From contig JAIEQC010000016.1 of assembly GCA_019748055.1 (NCBI GenBank), forward strand, positions 1-43,430: a stretch of DNA of 43,430 bases. The letters run 5' to 3'. The position numbers and the translations under genes are program-made. This DNA comes from Caulobacteraceae bacterium. GTDB taxonomy: Bacteria > Pseudomonadota > Alphaproteobacteria > Caulobacterales > Caulobacteraceae. Each line of letters opens with the position of its first letter. Position 1 is the stretch's first letter. Below, one piece after another: positions 14,940 to 26,566 of the stretch. The notes under the pieces are model-generated. The model saw only the letters and a list, made by a program, of their open reading frames with translations, was not told where the DNA came from and made no database searches.

Positions 14940-15866
14940 ATGTCCAGCCGCCCCGCCGTTCTGATCGTTCAACCCCATTTGGGACCGGTCGCGCCCTTTC
15001 TTGAGAGCGCCTACGACGTCCATCGTCTTTGGGAGGGGCCGCCGGTCGAGGCCGAGGCGCTGATTGAGGCCGTTGTGGTTGCGGGTGAGTTCCCCCTGGA
15101 TCCCGCCTTGATCGATCGGCTGCCGAAACTGAGGCACGTCGCCTGCTTCACGGCCGGATACGACGGCATCGACCCGGCCTGGTGCAGGGCGCGCGGGCTG
15201 GAGGTCACCCATGCGCCCGGCGTGAACCATGAGGACGTGGCGGACCATGCGATCGGCCTGATTCTGGCGGCGCACCGACGGATCGCCTCAGGCGACGCCG
15301 ACGTTCGCGCGGGCCGGTGGACGCCGCAATCCAAGACCATCACCCGCTCGCTGGCCGGCTTGAAGCTGGGCATCGTCGGCCTGGGGGCGATCGGCGAGGC
15401 CGTGGCCCGGCGCGGCGCGGCGATGCGCATGATCCCGTCGTGGTGGGGGCCGCGGGCGAAGGAGGTGCCGTGGCCGCGCGCCGACAGTCTGATCGATCTC
15501 GCCAAGGCCAGCGACGTTCTGGTGGTCGCCTGCCGCGCGGACGACACGAACCGCGGCCTGATCTCGGCCGAGGTGATGGCGGCACTGGGCCCCGACGGCC
15601 TGCTGGTCAACGTCGCGCGTGGTCAGGTCGTGGATGAGGACGCCCTGATCGCCGCGCTGAAGTCTGGCCGGCTTGGCGGGGCCGCGCTGGACGTGTTCGA
15701 GACCGAGCCTACGGAAGCCGCGCGCTGGGCCGACGTTCCGAACACCGTGCTGACACCCCACACCGGCGGAGCCACGACCCAGGCGGTGCAGGCCATGCTG
15801 GGCCTGCTGCTGCAGAACCTCGACGCCGTGCTGAACGGCCGGCCGCCGGTGACCCCGGCGCCCTGA
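14940..15866 (+). CDS. D-2-hydroxyacid dehydrogenase (glyoxylate/hydroxypyruvate reductase-like)
   Basis: This 308-residue protein has the D-isomer-specific 2-hydroxyacid dehydrogenase layout. A substrate-binding half opens with VLIVQPHLGPV and contains ACFTAGYDGID and VNHEDVADHAIGLILA. The NAD(P) fold has GIVGLGAIGEAVARRGAA. The catalytic Arg is in NVARGQVVDEDAL, the Glu in DVFETEPTEA and the His in LTPHTGGATT. Such enzymes reduce glyoxylate, hydroxypyruvate or related 2-oxoacids in the cytosol. The Trp-rich stretch PSWWGPRAKEVPWP lies where the cofactor 2'-phosphate loop would be, so I cannot say whether NADH or NADPH is used. It follows the LysR gene by 32 bp. Confidence 0.88.
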   Translation: MSSRPAVLIVQPHLGPVAPFLESAYDVHRLWEGPPVEAEALIEAVVVAGEFPLDPALIDRLPKLRHVACFTAGYDGIDPAWCRARGLEVTHAPGVNHEDVADHAIGLILAAHRRIASGDADVRAGRWTPQSKTITRSLAGLKLGIVGLGAIGEAVARRGAAMRMIPSWWGPRAKEVPWPRADSLIDLAKASDVLVVACRADDTNRGLISAEVMAALGPDGLLVNVARGQVVDEDALIAALKSGRLGGAALDVFETEPTEAARWADVPNTVLTPHTGGATTQAVQAMLGLLLQNLDAVLNGRPPVTPAP

Positions 15867-15869
15867 AGA

Positions 15870-16403
15870 TCAGCGCTGGGGCCGTTCGTCCTCGGTGACC
15901 CGGCCGTCGCGGTTCTGATCCATCTGCCGGAACATGAAGCTCGCCCCCGCCCGGATTTCGGCCGGGGTGACGCGGCCGTCACGGTCGGAATCGGCCATGC
16001 CGATCATCCGCGCACCATCGCCGCCCGCGGCGATCTCGTGACGGCTGAGGGCGCCGTCCTTGTCAGCGTCCAGCCCCATCACGCGCTCGACCATCGACAC
16101 CTGGAACTGCGCCAGAGTGATGCCCTCCTTGGGCGTCTCGGCCACGACGGGACCGACGGGGCGATCGGGATCGGCGGGGATGCCCTGTGGCGCCGGGACA
16201 TCGGCCGCTGAGGGTTCGGGCGGCGCAGCGCCCGGCTTCGCGGAGACTGAGGCCACGGACGAGGTGGCGACGTCAGGCTGTGGAGGTGCGTCGCCCGGAC
16301 TGATCGGACCGGCGGCGCCAGGGTCACGCTCGGCCTCATCCGAGACCGGCGAGGAGCAGGCGGCGAGCGTGACCAAGGCCGCAATAGCCAGGAGGCGGGA
16401 CAT
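15870..16403 (-). CDS. EF-hand calcium-binding lipoprotein
   Basis: From the ATG at 16403, with GGAG upstream, the protein has 177 residues; a start at 16427 is also open. The signal has lipobox TLAAC (Cys16). A Pro/Ala/Glu-rich linker (about 20-95) is followed by three EF-hand loops: DADKDGALSRHE, DSDRDGRVTPAE and DQNRDGRVTEDE. The Asp/Asn ligands at positions 1, 3 and 5, the Gly at 6 and the acidic residue at 12 are present in all three. It is probably anchored in the outer membrane and binds Ca2+ in the periplasm. It converges with the dehydrogenase (3 bp between stops) and diverges from the methionine operon. Confidence 0.85.
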   Translation of the reverse strand: MSRLLAIAALVTLAACSSPVSDEAERDPGAAGPISPGDAPPQPDVATSSVASVSAKPGAAPPEPSAADVPAPQGIPADPDRPVGPVVAETPKEGITLAQFQVSMVERVMGLDADKDGALSRHEIAAGGDGARMIGMADSDRDGRVTPAEIRAGASFMFRQMDQNRDGRVTEDERPQR

Positions 16404-16487
16404 GAAGGGCTCCGTGAGCAAGGTCACACCGTCGCGCCACGCTGCCGTTGGATCAAGGCTGACCCACCGGATTTCACTTGCATAATC

Positions 16488-16507
16488 ATATAAGGATATC
16501 TTTATAC
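16488..16507. promoter_or_regulatory. Palindromic operator candidate of the methionine operon
   Basis: ATAAGGAT and ATCTTTAT (16490-16505) form a palindrome with one mismatch, extending by a T/A pair to 16489-16506. It ends eight bases before the ATG of the ArsR-methyltransferase gene and is strikingly AT-rich for this genome. ArsR-family regulators bind short AT-rich dyads over promoters, so this is the likely autoregulatory site. A role in sensing S-adenosylmethionine or S-adenosylhomocysteine (as in SahR-type regulators) is inference. Confidence 0.65.
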
Positions 16508-16513
16508 GACCTC

Positions 16514-17476
16514 ATGACCTTTCGGGCCGAACATCTCGTGGAGGCCTTGCGCGGGGCCGGCGAGCCAACGCGCCTGCGCATCCTCGCGCTGCTCGCAACC
16601 GAGGAACTCTCGGTGATGGAGTTGTCCGGCGTTCTGGAACAAAGCCAGCCACGCGTGAGCCGACACCTGAAACTGCTGGCTGAAGCGGGTCTGATCGAGC
16701 GATTTCCGGACGGCGCCCGCGTCTTCTATCGCCTGTCGTCGGATACGTCGGCACGCCGCCTGATCGATGCTGTGCTGGATCTGCTCGACGACGTCGACGG
16801 AGAGGGCGATCAGCGGAGACTGGAAACCGTTCGACGTGAGCGAGAGGCGGAAGCCGAAGCCTACTTCGAACAGATCGCGCCGAGCTGGGATCGGATCAGG
16901 TCGCTTTATGTCCGCGAGAGCGCGGTCGAGGCCGCGATCATCGAAGCGGCCGGAGACGGGCCGTTCGACCGCATGGTCGACCTCGGTACGGGCTCAGGCA
17001 GAATGCTGACTTTGCTGGGCCGCACGGCGAAGACCGCGATCGGGCTGGATCTCAGCCAGAACATGCTCAATATCGCGCGCGCCAATGTGGCGAAGGCCGG
17101 CATCGACAGGGTGGAGCTGCGTCATGGCGACGTCTTCGCCACGCGCCTGCCTGACCGGACGGCCGACCTCGTGGTGATGCATCAGGTGCTTCATTACCTG
17201 ACCGATCCCGCCGCTGCCGTGGCCGAAGCCGCTCGGCTGGTCCGGTCGGGTGGACGCCTGCTGATCGTCGACTTCGCGCCGCACGCGCTGGAGCATATGC
17301 GTGACGAGCATCAGCACCGTCGATTGGGGTTCGACGATCTGGAGATGCGCCGCTGGCTGACGGCCGGTTCGTTGGAAGCCGTCCCCGCGACCGTGCTGCC
17401 TCCCGACCGCGAGGGCCTGACCGTCTGCATCTGGACCGCGCGACGCCTTGCCGAGGAAGAAGTGAAGGCCGCATGA
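16514..17476 (+). CDS. ArsR-family regulator fused to SAM-dependent methyltransferase
   Basis: The ATG at 16514 gives 320 residues. Residues about 5-90 are an ArsR-type winged helix (RLRILALLATEELSVMELSG, QSQPRVSRHLKLLAEAGLIE) without the metal-binding CxC of arsenic sensors. Residues about 125-310 are a class I methyltransferase with motif I VDLGTGSGRMLTLLG, IGLDLSQNML and RSGGRLLIVDF. Such fusions are commonly found beside metF/metH in alphaproteobacteria and are thought to sense SAM or SAH and repress methionine synthesis; whether the methyltransferase half is active is unknown. The stop overlaps metF by ATGA, so the regulator heads its own target operon, with the palindrome at 16488-16507 just upstream. 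Confidence 0.87.
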   Translation: MTFRAEHLVEALRGAGEPTRLRILALLATEELSVMELSGVLEQSQPRVSRHLKLLAEAGLIERFPDGARVFYRLSSDTSARRLIDAVLDLLDDVDGEGDQRRLETVRREREAEAEAYFEQIAPSWDRIRSLYVRESAVEAAIIEAAGDGPFDRMVDLGTGSGRMLTLLGRTAKTAIGLDLSQNMLNIARANVAKAGIDRVELRHGDVFATRLPDRTADLVVMHQVLHYLTDPAAAVAEAARLVRSGGRLLIVDFAPHALEHMRDEHQHRRLGFDDLEMRRWLTAGSLEAVPATVLPPDREGLTVCIWTARRLAEEEVKAA

Positions 17477-18423
17477 CGACCGTTTCGATGAACCTGGCGG
17501 ACGCCCGCGCGCTGCTGCTGTCTCCCTTGGGGCCGGTGGCCCGGGCCGGTCGTGACTCGCGTCGACCGCGCGTGTCGTTCGAGTTCTTTCCGCCCAAGAC
17601 CGATGAGGCCGAGGCGGGCCTCTGGCGGGCCGTGTCGCGCCTGGCGCCGCTGAAGCCGGAGTTCGTCTCCGTCACTTACGGGGCGGGCGGGTCGACGCGC
17701 GAGCGGACTCATCGAACCGTCAGCCGCATTCTGGCCGAGACGGACCTGAAACCTGCGGCCCACCTGACGTGCGTGGAGGCCAGCCGAGGCGAAATCGACG
17801 AGGTCATCGCCGAGTATAAGGCCGCCGGCGTACGGCACATTGTGGCCCTTCGCGGCGATCCGCCTGGCGCCGCGGGCATCGGCGGCGCCTACGTCCCCCG
17901 CGCGGACGGCTATGCCAACGCGACCGAACTCGCGGCGGCCATCAGCCGCGTGGGCGGGTTCGAGATCACGGTCGGAGCCTATCCGGAGAAGCACCCGGAG
18001 AGCCCGTCGATCGAGCACGACGTCGACGTGCTGAAGGCCAAGGTGGACGCCGGCGCCACGCGCGCGATCAGCCAGTTCTTCTTTGACCTCGACGCCTTCC
18101 TGCGCTTTCGCGACCGGGTACGAGCGGCCGGCATCGGCATCCCGCTGATCCCTGGAATAATGCCCGTGTCCAACTTCAACGGCCTCAAGCGCATGAGCGC
18201 GGCGTGCGGCGCCTCCGTGCCCGACTGGCTGGAAGCCCACTTCGAAGGATTGGACGACGACCCCGAGACCCGCCGCCTGCTGGCTGCGTCCGTCGCCGCC
18301 GAAACCTGCGCGCGGCTGCAGGAGGAGGGGTTCCAGGACTTCCACTTCTACACCCTGAACCGCGCCGACCTCGTGTACGCGATCTGCCGCGTGCTCGGCG
18401 TCCGGGAGAGCGCGTCCACATGA
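17473..18423 (+). CDS. metF: 5,10-methylenetetrahydrofolate reductase
   Basis: This 316-residue protein has the MTHFR TIM-barrel signatures: SFEFFPPK near the start with the catalytic Glu, FVSVTYGAGGSTRERT, HLTC, IVALRGDPP, GAYPEKHPES, AISQFFFD and PGIMPVSNF. It uses flavin to reduce methylene-THF to methyl-THF, the methyl donor for MetH encoded directly downstream. The ATG overlaps the end of the regulator gene (ATGA), and its own end overlaps metH1 (ATGA at 18420). The N-terminal 25 residues before RPRVSFEFF are longer than in E. coli MetF but the coupled start supports them. Confidence 0.95.
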   Translation: MTTVSMNLADARALLLSPLGPVARAGRDSRRPRVSFEFFPPKTDEAEAGLWRAVSRLAPLKPEFVSVTYGAGGSTRERTHRTVSRILAETDLKPAAHLTCVEASRGEIDEVIAEYKAAGVRHIVALRGDPPGAAGIGGAYVPRADGYANATELAAAISRVGGFEITVGAYPEKHPESPSIEHDVDVLKAKVDAGATRAISQFFFDLDAFLRFRDRVRAAGIGIPLIPGIMPVSNFNGLKRMSAACGASVPDWLEAHFEGLDDDPETRRLLAASVAAETCARLQEEGFQDFHFYTLNRADLVYAICRVLGVRESAST

Positions 18424-19487
18424 CCCGCCAAGCCCGCATCGCCCAGCTTCACGCCGCCGCGAAGGCGCGCATCCTCGTGCTCGACGGATCGTGGGGCGTG
18501 ATGATCCAGCGGCGCGACTTGTCAGAAGCAGATTTCAGAGGCGACCGCTTCACAGCTCACAACGGCCAGATGAAGGGGAACAACGACATCCTCTGCATCA
18601 CCCGGCCGGACGTGATCGCCGACCTGCACGACCAGTATTTCGCGGCGGGGGCCGACATCTCCGAGACCAACACCTTCTCGGCCACGACGATCGCCCAGGA
18701 CGATTATCACCTCCACGCCGACGCGGTCTGGGACATCAATCTGGAAGGCGCGAAACTGGCCCGCGCCGCCGCCGACCGCTGGACCGAGAAAGAGCCGCAC
18801 AAGCCCCGCTTCGCCGCGGGCTCCATCGGGCCGCTGAACAAGATGCTGTCGATGTCGTCGGACGTGAACGATCCGGGCGCCCGCAGCGTGACCTTCGACC
18901 AGGTCTACGAGGCCTATCGCCACCAGGTGAAGGCGCTGAACGAAGGCGGGGTGCACCTGTATCTGATCGAGACGATCACCGACACGCTGAACTGCAAGGC
19001 GGCGATCAAGGCGATCAAGGACCTGGAGGACGAGGGGCTGGAGCCCCTGCCCATCTGGATCAGCGGCACCATCACCGACCGCTCGGGCCGGACCCTGTCG
19101 GGCCAGACGGCCGAGGCCTTCTGGAACAGCGTGCGTCACGCCAAACCCTTCGCCGTCGGCTTCAACTGCGCGCTCGGCGCCGACCTGATGCGGCCCTTCA
19201 TCGCCGAGCTCGCCCGCGTCGCCGACACCCTGGTCGCGGCCTATCCGAACGCCGGCCTGCCCAACGCCATGGGCCAGTACGACGAGGAACCGCACGAAAC
19301 CGCCCACTTCATCGAGGAATGGGCGCGCTCGGGTTTGGTCAACATCGTCGGCGGCTGCTGCGGCACGACGCCGGAGCACATCCGGCACGTGGCCGAAGAG
19401 GTGGCGGGGGTGACGCCGCGCGCGATCCCGGAGCGGCCGGTGGCCCTGCGGCTGTCGGGGCTGGAACCGTTGGAGATGGTGGCATGA
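18420..19487 (+). CDS. metH: Methionine synthase, homocysteine-binding subunit (split MetH, N-terminal part)
   Basis: The ATG at 18420 overlaps the metF stop and gives 355 residues, corresponding to the first domain of MetH. It has ILVLDGSWGVMIQ, the zinc-ligand Cys in GFNCALGAD, and the Cys pair in GGCCGTTPEHI, as required to activate homocysteine thiolate. It ends [13 protein letters not shown], the interdomain linker position of full-length MetH. A methionine synthase split at this point is known in Caulobacter relatives. Here the C-terminal partner does not follow directly: an unrelated gene starts in the ATGA overlap. Confidence 0.93.
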   Translation: MTRQARIAQLHAAAKARILVLDGSWGVMIQRRDLSEADFRGDRFTAHNGQMKGNNDILCITRPDVIADLHDQYFAAGADISETNTFSATTIAQDDYHLHADAVWDINLEGAKLARAAADRWTEKEPHKPRFAAGSIGPLNKMLSMSSDVNDPGARSVTFDQVYEAYRHQVKALNEGGVHLYLIETITDTLNCKAAIKAIKDLEDEGLEPLPIWISGTITDRSGRTLSGQTAEAFWNSVRHAKPFAVGFNCALGADLMRPFIAELARVADTLVAAYPNAGLPNAMGQYDEEPHETAHFIEEWARSGLVNIVGGCCGTTPEHIRHVAEEVAGVTPRAIPERPVALRLSGLEPLEMVA

Positions 19488-20130
19488 GGTTGCTACCCGT
19501 CACTTCGTGGGATGATTGGGCGGCGCTCGCGACGATCGCTTCGCTGGTGATCGCGCTATTGGCGGCGTTGATTGCGTGGCGTCAGATCAAACATCAGTTA
19601 GTCGAAGGTAGACGCCAATCGGCTTTTAATGCGTTTTTGCATTTTTCCGAACGGTTCCTAGAGTTCATGGAGCTTCGAAGCGAGCTCAAGGACCGGTTTG
19701 AAAGAAAAGACAAAGATCTAAAGCTTCGTGAGATTAAGTTCTTTTACCAGAAGTATTGGAATATACAGATCAATGAATGGGAGATGTTTCGCGCTGGACT
19801 TCTTCCGGTAGACGTCTACAGCGGATGGCTGTGTTATGTTCACGACAACATCGTGGGCGACTTTAGAATGGGATACTTTAACGCCGACGGTCAGCCCGGC
19901 CACATGACTGCCAGACAAGCGTTCGAAACGATTGCGTTAGGTCAGTTGATGAGGTCGCAACCTGAGTGTCGGGACTTTTTCAAGAGGCTGGCCGAGCGGA
20001 AGCATGACTGGACCCCTACCCACCGACCAGAAAATGACGAACGACTCTCCGCACGAGTCAAAGATATGCGAGATTTCCTCACCGAGATGCGCCGAGAATA
20101 TCAGATCGCGGCTGCGTGGCGGCTAACGTA

Positions 20131-20131
<1 letters not shown>
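19484..20131 (+). CDS. Foreign-looking single-pass membrane protein inserted between metH halves
   Basis: This 215-residue protein matches no family I recognise. Residues 9-32 form one membrane helix ([21 protein letters not shown]). A long charged cytoplasmic part follows, helical and coiled-coil-like at about 33-75 (many Lys/Arg/Glu), with an aromatic [15 protein letters not shown] block and a basic C-terminus. Base composition is unlike the neighbours: 40% GC over 19681-19800 (48 of 120 counted) against 72% in 20221-20280. It starts at the ATGA with metH1 and ends in TAGTG with metH2. TGAG occurs at both junctions (19485-19488, 20132-20135). It looks like a recent insertion that keeps the operon translated. 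Function unknown. Confidence 0.8.
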
Positions 20132-22797
<2,666 letters not shown>

Positions 22798-22800
22798 CGC

Positions 22801-23355
22801 CTATTCCAGCCCGACGTCCTTCAGCGTCGGCGGGGCGTCGGTGATCCCCAGCGACACCCGCCGCGCAGCGTGCTCACAGCGGCCGGGCAGGCCGAAGAAG
22901 AGGCCGAAGGTCTCGTTCCGGAGGGCCTGGTCGCCCGCCAGGATCGGAGCCCACTGACGGCGGGCGCCGTCGGCGGCGGCCTCCGCCTCGGCGATCGCCT
23001 CGGCCGACTGGAAGGCGCGCCCGGCGTCCAGCGCGGACCGAAACTTCACCGCCTCCGCCCGACCGAGGTCGATCAGGCGCAGGTCCAGCTCGTCGGTCGT
23101 CGCGAGGCTCTCCCCGACCGCGACGTGCCCAGACACCAGGGCCTCGCACCAGGCCACAAGCGAATAGTCAGCGTCGGGCGCGCCGGGCGGCAGGGCAGTC
23201 GCATAGGCCATGGCCTCGCGCGTGCGCCGCGAGCGCTCTCCGTCGTCGGCTGTGAACTGGGTGCCGCCGGTGCGGATCACCTCGTCCTGAGCCAGTGCGG
23301 GGGCGGCGACGGCGAGCAGGACGACGCCGGTCAGGGCGGCGAGCAAAGGACGCAT
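22801..23355 (-). CDS. Secreted protein of unknown function
   Basis: From the ATG at 23355, with GGA about seven bases upstream, the protein has 184 residues; an ATG at 23373 would add six before the signal. Residues 1-22 are a clean signal peptide (RPLLAALTGVVLLAVAAPALAQ). The mature part is helical and Ala/Glu-rich (AEAIAEAEAAADGARRQW), with single Cys residues in LVAWCEALV and GRCEHA that could pair in the periplasm. I do not recognise a family. It converges with metH2 (3 bp between stops) and lies downstream of the TonB receptor and its terminator, so it has its own promoter. Confidence 0.65.
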   Translation of the reverse strand: MRPLLAALTGVVLLAVAAPALAQDEVIRTGGTQFTADDGERSRRTREAMAYATALPPGAPDADYSLVAWCEALVSGHVAVGESLATTDELDLRLIDLGRAEAVKFRSALDAGRAFQSAEAIAEAEAAADGARRQWAPILAGDQALRNETFGLFFGLPGRCEHAARRVSLGITDAPPTLKDVGLE

Positions 23356-23409
23356 GGACGATTCCAACTTCATCCCGGCCGGATAGAGCCCTCCGGACCG
23401 CCGGGCAAG

Positions 23410-23440
23410 AAAAAGGCGGCGGGTCCGAAGACCCGCCGCC
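23410..23440 (-). terminator. Terminator of the TonB-dependent receptor gene
   Basis: On the minus strand an 11-bp perfect stem (GGCGGCGGGTC and GACCCGCCGCC) with a TTCG tetraloop is followed by TTTTT (plus-strand positions 23414-23410). It lies 25 bp after the receptor stop codon, a textbook intrinsic terminator. Confidence 0.92.
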
Positions 23441-23464
23441 CCGTTCTTTCGGCTTTTCCGCTCT

Positions 23465-26400
23465 TTAGAAGCGGTAGGCCAGGCTGAAGCGAACCGAGCG
23501 CGGCTGCTGGTAGGCAGTGACGCGGCCGTAGTTCGGATCCGGATCGGCCGGGCCGGTGCGGTCGCCGAACTCGTTGAAGTCCTGCTCCGAGTCCGCGTCG
23601 AACAGGTTGAACACGTCGGCGCGCAGGACCAGCGATTCACCCGGAATGGTGAACACCTGAGCCAGGTCGTACGAGAACGTCATGTCCACGTTCGTCAGCC
23701 AGTCGCTCTCGAACGACTCGCCGCGGGGGGTGGCCACGCCGCCGCAGAACCACGACGCCGCGCCGTACAGCGAGGCGAAGAAGTCGGTCGGGTGCACGCC
23801 CTGACAGCCGAACTTGCGCGGCGACTGGATCAGCAGGTTGGCGCCGACGTTGAACGCCGGGGTCACCTGCCAGTTGCCGAACGCCTTGAACGTATGTTCG
23901 CGGTGGTTCGGCAGGAAGCCGTACGAGTTGTCGGTCAGGCCGGGCTGGTCGAAGTCCTGCGACAGACCGGGGTCGGTCTGGCCGTTGTCCGACTTCAGGG
24001 CGCCTTCGTAGTTGCCCTTGTTTTCCGACCAGACGTAGCTGAAGCGGCCCGCCCAGACGCCGTCGAAGGCCTTCTCCATCGACAGTTCCAGCGCCTTGTA
24101 GGTGCGCTCGGGGACCGGGTAGTTCAGCTGGGCGGCGGTCAGGGTGATTTCCCGATCCGTCGTGACCCGGCCGCCCGTGGCGCGCGACAGGTCGGCACCG
24201 GACAGGGTGATCACCATGTCCTCGCCCGGGTTGGTCAGGACGTACTGGTGGAAGCCGTACCACACCGAGTAGCACTCGGCGTAGGTCAGGTTGTCCGGAT
24301 CGGCGCCCGAGCAGTAGTCCAGAACGGCGGCGTCGATGGCGACGTCGTCGATGGCCGTGCCCAGTTCGCGGTACGTGCCCTTCACGCTGAACGTCCAGTC
24401 GTCGAACACTCGGGCTTCGTAGCCCAGGATGAACTCGTCGACGTACATCGGGTCGATTTCCTTATCGACCTGGGTCGAGATCGGACGCACTTCACCCGAA
24501 GCGAAGTTGGCGCCGCTGACGAACGTGCCGAGGATCGGCTCGCCCGTCGTATCGTTGATGCCGTCGGCGTTGGTGTCGGTCGCGCCTCCGGTCCGGTTCA
24601 GCGTCCAGACGTCCTGGATGAAGAACTCGGCGCCGGCCAGACGCTGGTTGGTGTTCACCGCGACCGGCAGGAAGTAGCGGCCGTAGAAGCCGAACAGCTT
24701 GGCGTCGCCGTCGCCGAAGACGTCATAGGTCGCGCCGAGACGCGGAGCCCACTGGTCGGGCAGGTCGACGAAGGCCACGCCGGCGATGTTCTTGTTCTCG
24801 AAGCCTTCGTTCCGGATGCCCAGGTTCAGGGTCAGGCGGTCGGTGACCTCCCAGCTGTCCTGCAGGTAGTAGGCGTTCTGTATGGATTCCCAGCCGCCGT
24901 CGTTGTCGTAGGCCCGGATGCGGACGCGCTGGGGCAGGCCGGCGCCGTCATAGGTCTGGTAGCGGTACCAGAGGCCACCGGTCCGGTCGCCGGTGCAGTT
25001 CACCGCCGTCGAGATCGGGCCGCCGGGACGGCAGTAGTTGTAGCCCTGACCCGAGTAGTCGAGCTCCTGGTAGGCTTCCAGCGTTTCCTGGTCGATGCCG
25101 AAGCGGAAGTGGTGAGCCCCGAAGAAGTCGGCGTAGATGTCGACGTCGGCGCGCAGGACCTCACGACGGTCCTCGTTGATCGACGGCTGGCCGATCAGCC
25201 AGCGCCCGAGACGCGGACGCGCCGGGTTCAGGTCGGTGATCAGGGCGAAGGCGTCGCCCGGCGAGGAGTTCTGCTCGTTGTACTCGTTGACGCCATAGGA
25301 GATCGAGGTCGTCAGCCAGTCGGTCCAGATGCCGGTGTAGCGGGCGATCCAGTTCTCACCGCCGAAGCGGAAGGTCGACGAGCCGTTCTGGGCAGTCGTG
25401 GCACCGGTCCCGGTGTTGATCTGGGTGACTTCGGTGACCTGCTCCTGCTCGTCCTTGAAGTAGGTGAACTCCAGGCGGTGGTCGTCGGTGATCAGGAAGT
25501 CGACCTTGGCGCCGTAGAACGGATCGTCGCTGGTGACGCGGTTCGCGGTGCCGTTGGTGCCGGCGTTGTAGAACTCGCGGTCACGGAAGTTGTACAGACC
25601 GAAGATGAACAGGCGGTCGCGGATGATCGGGCCGCCGAAGTCGAAGATCAGGTCGCTGGAGTTCGTCTCGTCGAACTGGTTCAGCGCCAGATAGGTGTCC
25701 GGGGACTGCGAGCGCAGCGAGTCCGGCTCCCAATAGGCCGTGACGCCGAATTCCCACTCGTTGCCGCCCGACTTGGTCGTGCCGTTCAGCACGCCGCCGG
25801 TGCCGCGTCCGAATTCCGACTGATAGCCGCCGGTCTTGGTTTCCAGCGTCTGGTAGAACTCGAACGGAACGATCGACGAGCCGGTGAAGTCACGGAATTT
25901 CGTGATGTTCAGGCCGTTGACGAAGTAGGTGTTCTCACCGGCAGAAGCGCCGCCGATGGTCGGGATGTTGCCGAAGGCGCCGTCCGAGGCGGTCACGCCC
26001 GGGGCCAGCAGGGCCACGGCGTTGGCGTCGCGGGCGATCGGGATGTTCCGCGACAGCTCTTCGACGTTGACCGTCAGGCCGGTGGTGGTGGCGTCGAACT
26101 CGGACACCGCCTGACGCACACCGACGACCACGATGTCGTCGACGGCGGTGGCGCCCGAGGTGTCGATCGCGCCCGAGGCCGAGCCGACCGTGAAGATCAG
26201 CGACGTGGTGCCGCCGGCGCCGACCGAGACGGTCTCGGTCAGGGCGGCGTTGCCGGCCGAGGTGACGGTGGCGACGTACTGGCCCTGCGGCAGGGCGACG
26301 GCACGGAACGAGCCGTCGGCGCCCGTGGTGTAGGTGCGGGTGAAGCCCTGGGCCACCGACTGCAGCGTCACGGTGGCGCCGGAGACGGGCTGGCCCGTCT

Positions 26401-26566
26401 GGGTTTCCACGGTGCCGGCCACGGCGCCTTGCACGATGTTCTGGGCGGCCGCCTGGGTGGGGGCCAGCAGGACGGCGGCCGCGGGGACGGCCACCAGGGC
26501 CATCAGCGCCGTTCCGCCGATCATGGTCGATTGCAGCAGACGCTGCCGGATCGTGTGGGTCTTCAA
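23465..26566 (-). CDS. TonB-dependent outer-membrane receptor (Oar-like, carboxypeptidase-regulatory domain)
   Basis: This 1033-residue protein starts at TTG 26566 with AGGAGG eight bases upstream. A long signal peptide (1-42, ending TQAAAQ) precedes a CarboxypepD_reg-like fold (about 45-130: GTVETQTGQPVSGATVTLQS). The plug (about 140-260) has DDIVVVGVRQAVSEF and NTYFVNGLNITKF. The beta barrel runs to the C-terminus and ends SVRFSLAYRF with the terminal Phe needed for BAM assembly. It imports a ligand across the outer membrane with TonB-ExbBD energy. The regulatory-like domain and GGYQSEFGRGTGGV resemble Oar proteins; the substrate cannot be told. A 328-bp non-coding leader lies upstream. Confidence 0.93.
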   Translation of the reverse strand: MKTHTIRQRLLQSTMIGGTALMALVAVPAAAVLLAPTQAAAQNIVQGAVAGTVETQTGQPVSGATVTLQSVAQGFTRTYTTGADGSFRAVALPQGQYVATVTSAGNAALTETVSVGAGGTTSLIFTVGSASGAIDTSGATAVDDIVVVGVRQAVSEFDATTTGLTVNVEELSRNIPIARDANAVALLAPGVTASDGAFGNIPTIGGASAGENTYFVNGLNITKFRDFTGSSIVPFEFYQTLETKTGGYQSEFGRGTGGVLNGTTKSGGNEWEFGVTAYWEPDSLRSQSPDTYLALNQFDETNSSDLIFDFGGPIIRDRLFIFGLYNFRDREFYNAGTNGTANRVTSDDPFYGAKVDFLITDDHRLEFTYFKDEQEQVTEVTQINTGTGATTAQNGSSTFRFGGENWIARYTGIWTDWLTTSISYGVNEYNEQNSSPGDAFALITDLNPARPRLGRWLIGQPSINEDRREVLRADVDIYADFFGAHHFRFGIDQETLEAYQELDYSGQGYNYCRPGGPISTAVNCTGDRTGGLWYRYQTYDGAGLPQRVRIRAYDNDGGWESIQNAYYLQDSWEVTDRLTLNLGIRNEGFENKNIAGVAFVDLPDQWAPRLGATYDVFGDGDAKLFGFYGRYFLPVAVNTNQRLAGAEFFIQDVWTLNRTGGATDTNADGINDTTGEPILGTFVSGANFASGEVRPISTQVDKEIDPMYVDEFILGYEARVFDDWTFSVKGTYRELGTAIDDVAIDAAVLDYCSGADPDNLTYAECYSVWYGFHQYVLTNPGEDMVITLSGADLSRATGGRVTTDREITLTAAQLNYPVPERTYKALELSMEKAFDGVWAGRFSYVWSENKGNYEGALKSDNGQTDPGLSQDFDQPGLTDNSYGFLPNHREHTFKAFGNWQVTPAFNVGANLLIQSPRKFGCQGVHPTDFFASLYGAASWFCGGVATPRGESFESDWLTNVDMTFSYDLAQVFTIPGESLVLRADVFNLFDADSEQDFNEFGDRTGPADPDPNYGRVTAYQQPRSVRFSLAYRF

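Noticed and set aside
16428..20130. SAM, SAH or cobalamin riboswitch in the methionine operon
   Set aside because: The leader before the regulator is too short to hold one, and the genes overlap or abut with no room between them. The palindrome and ArsR-type regulator explain control better.
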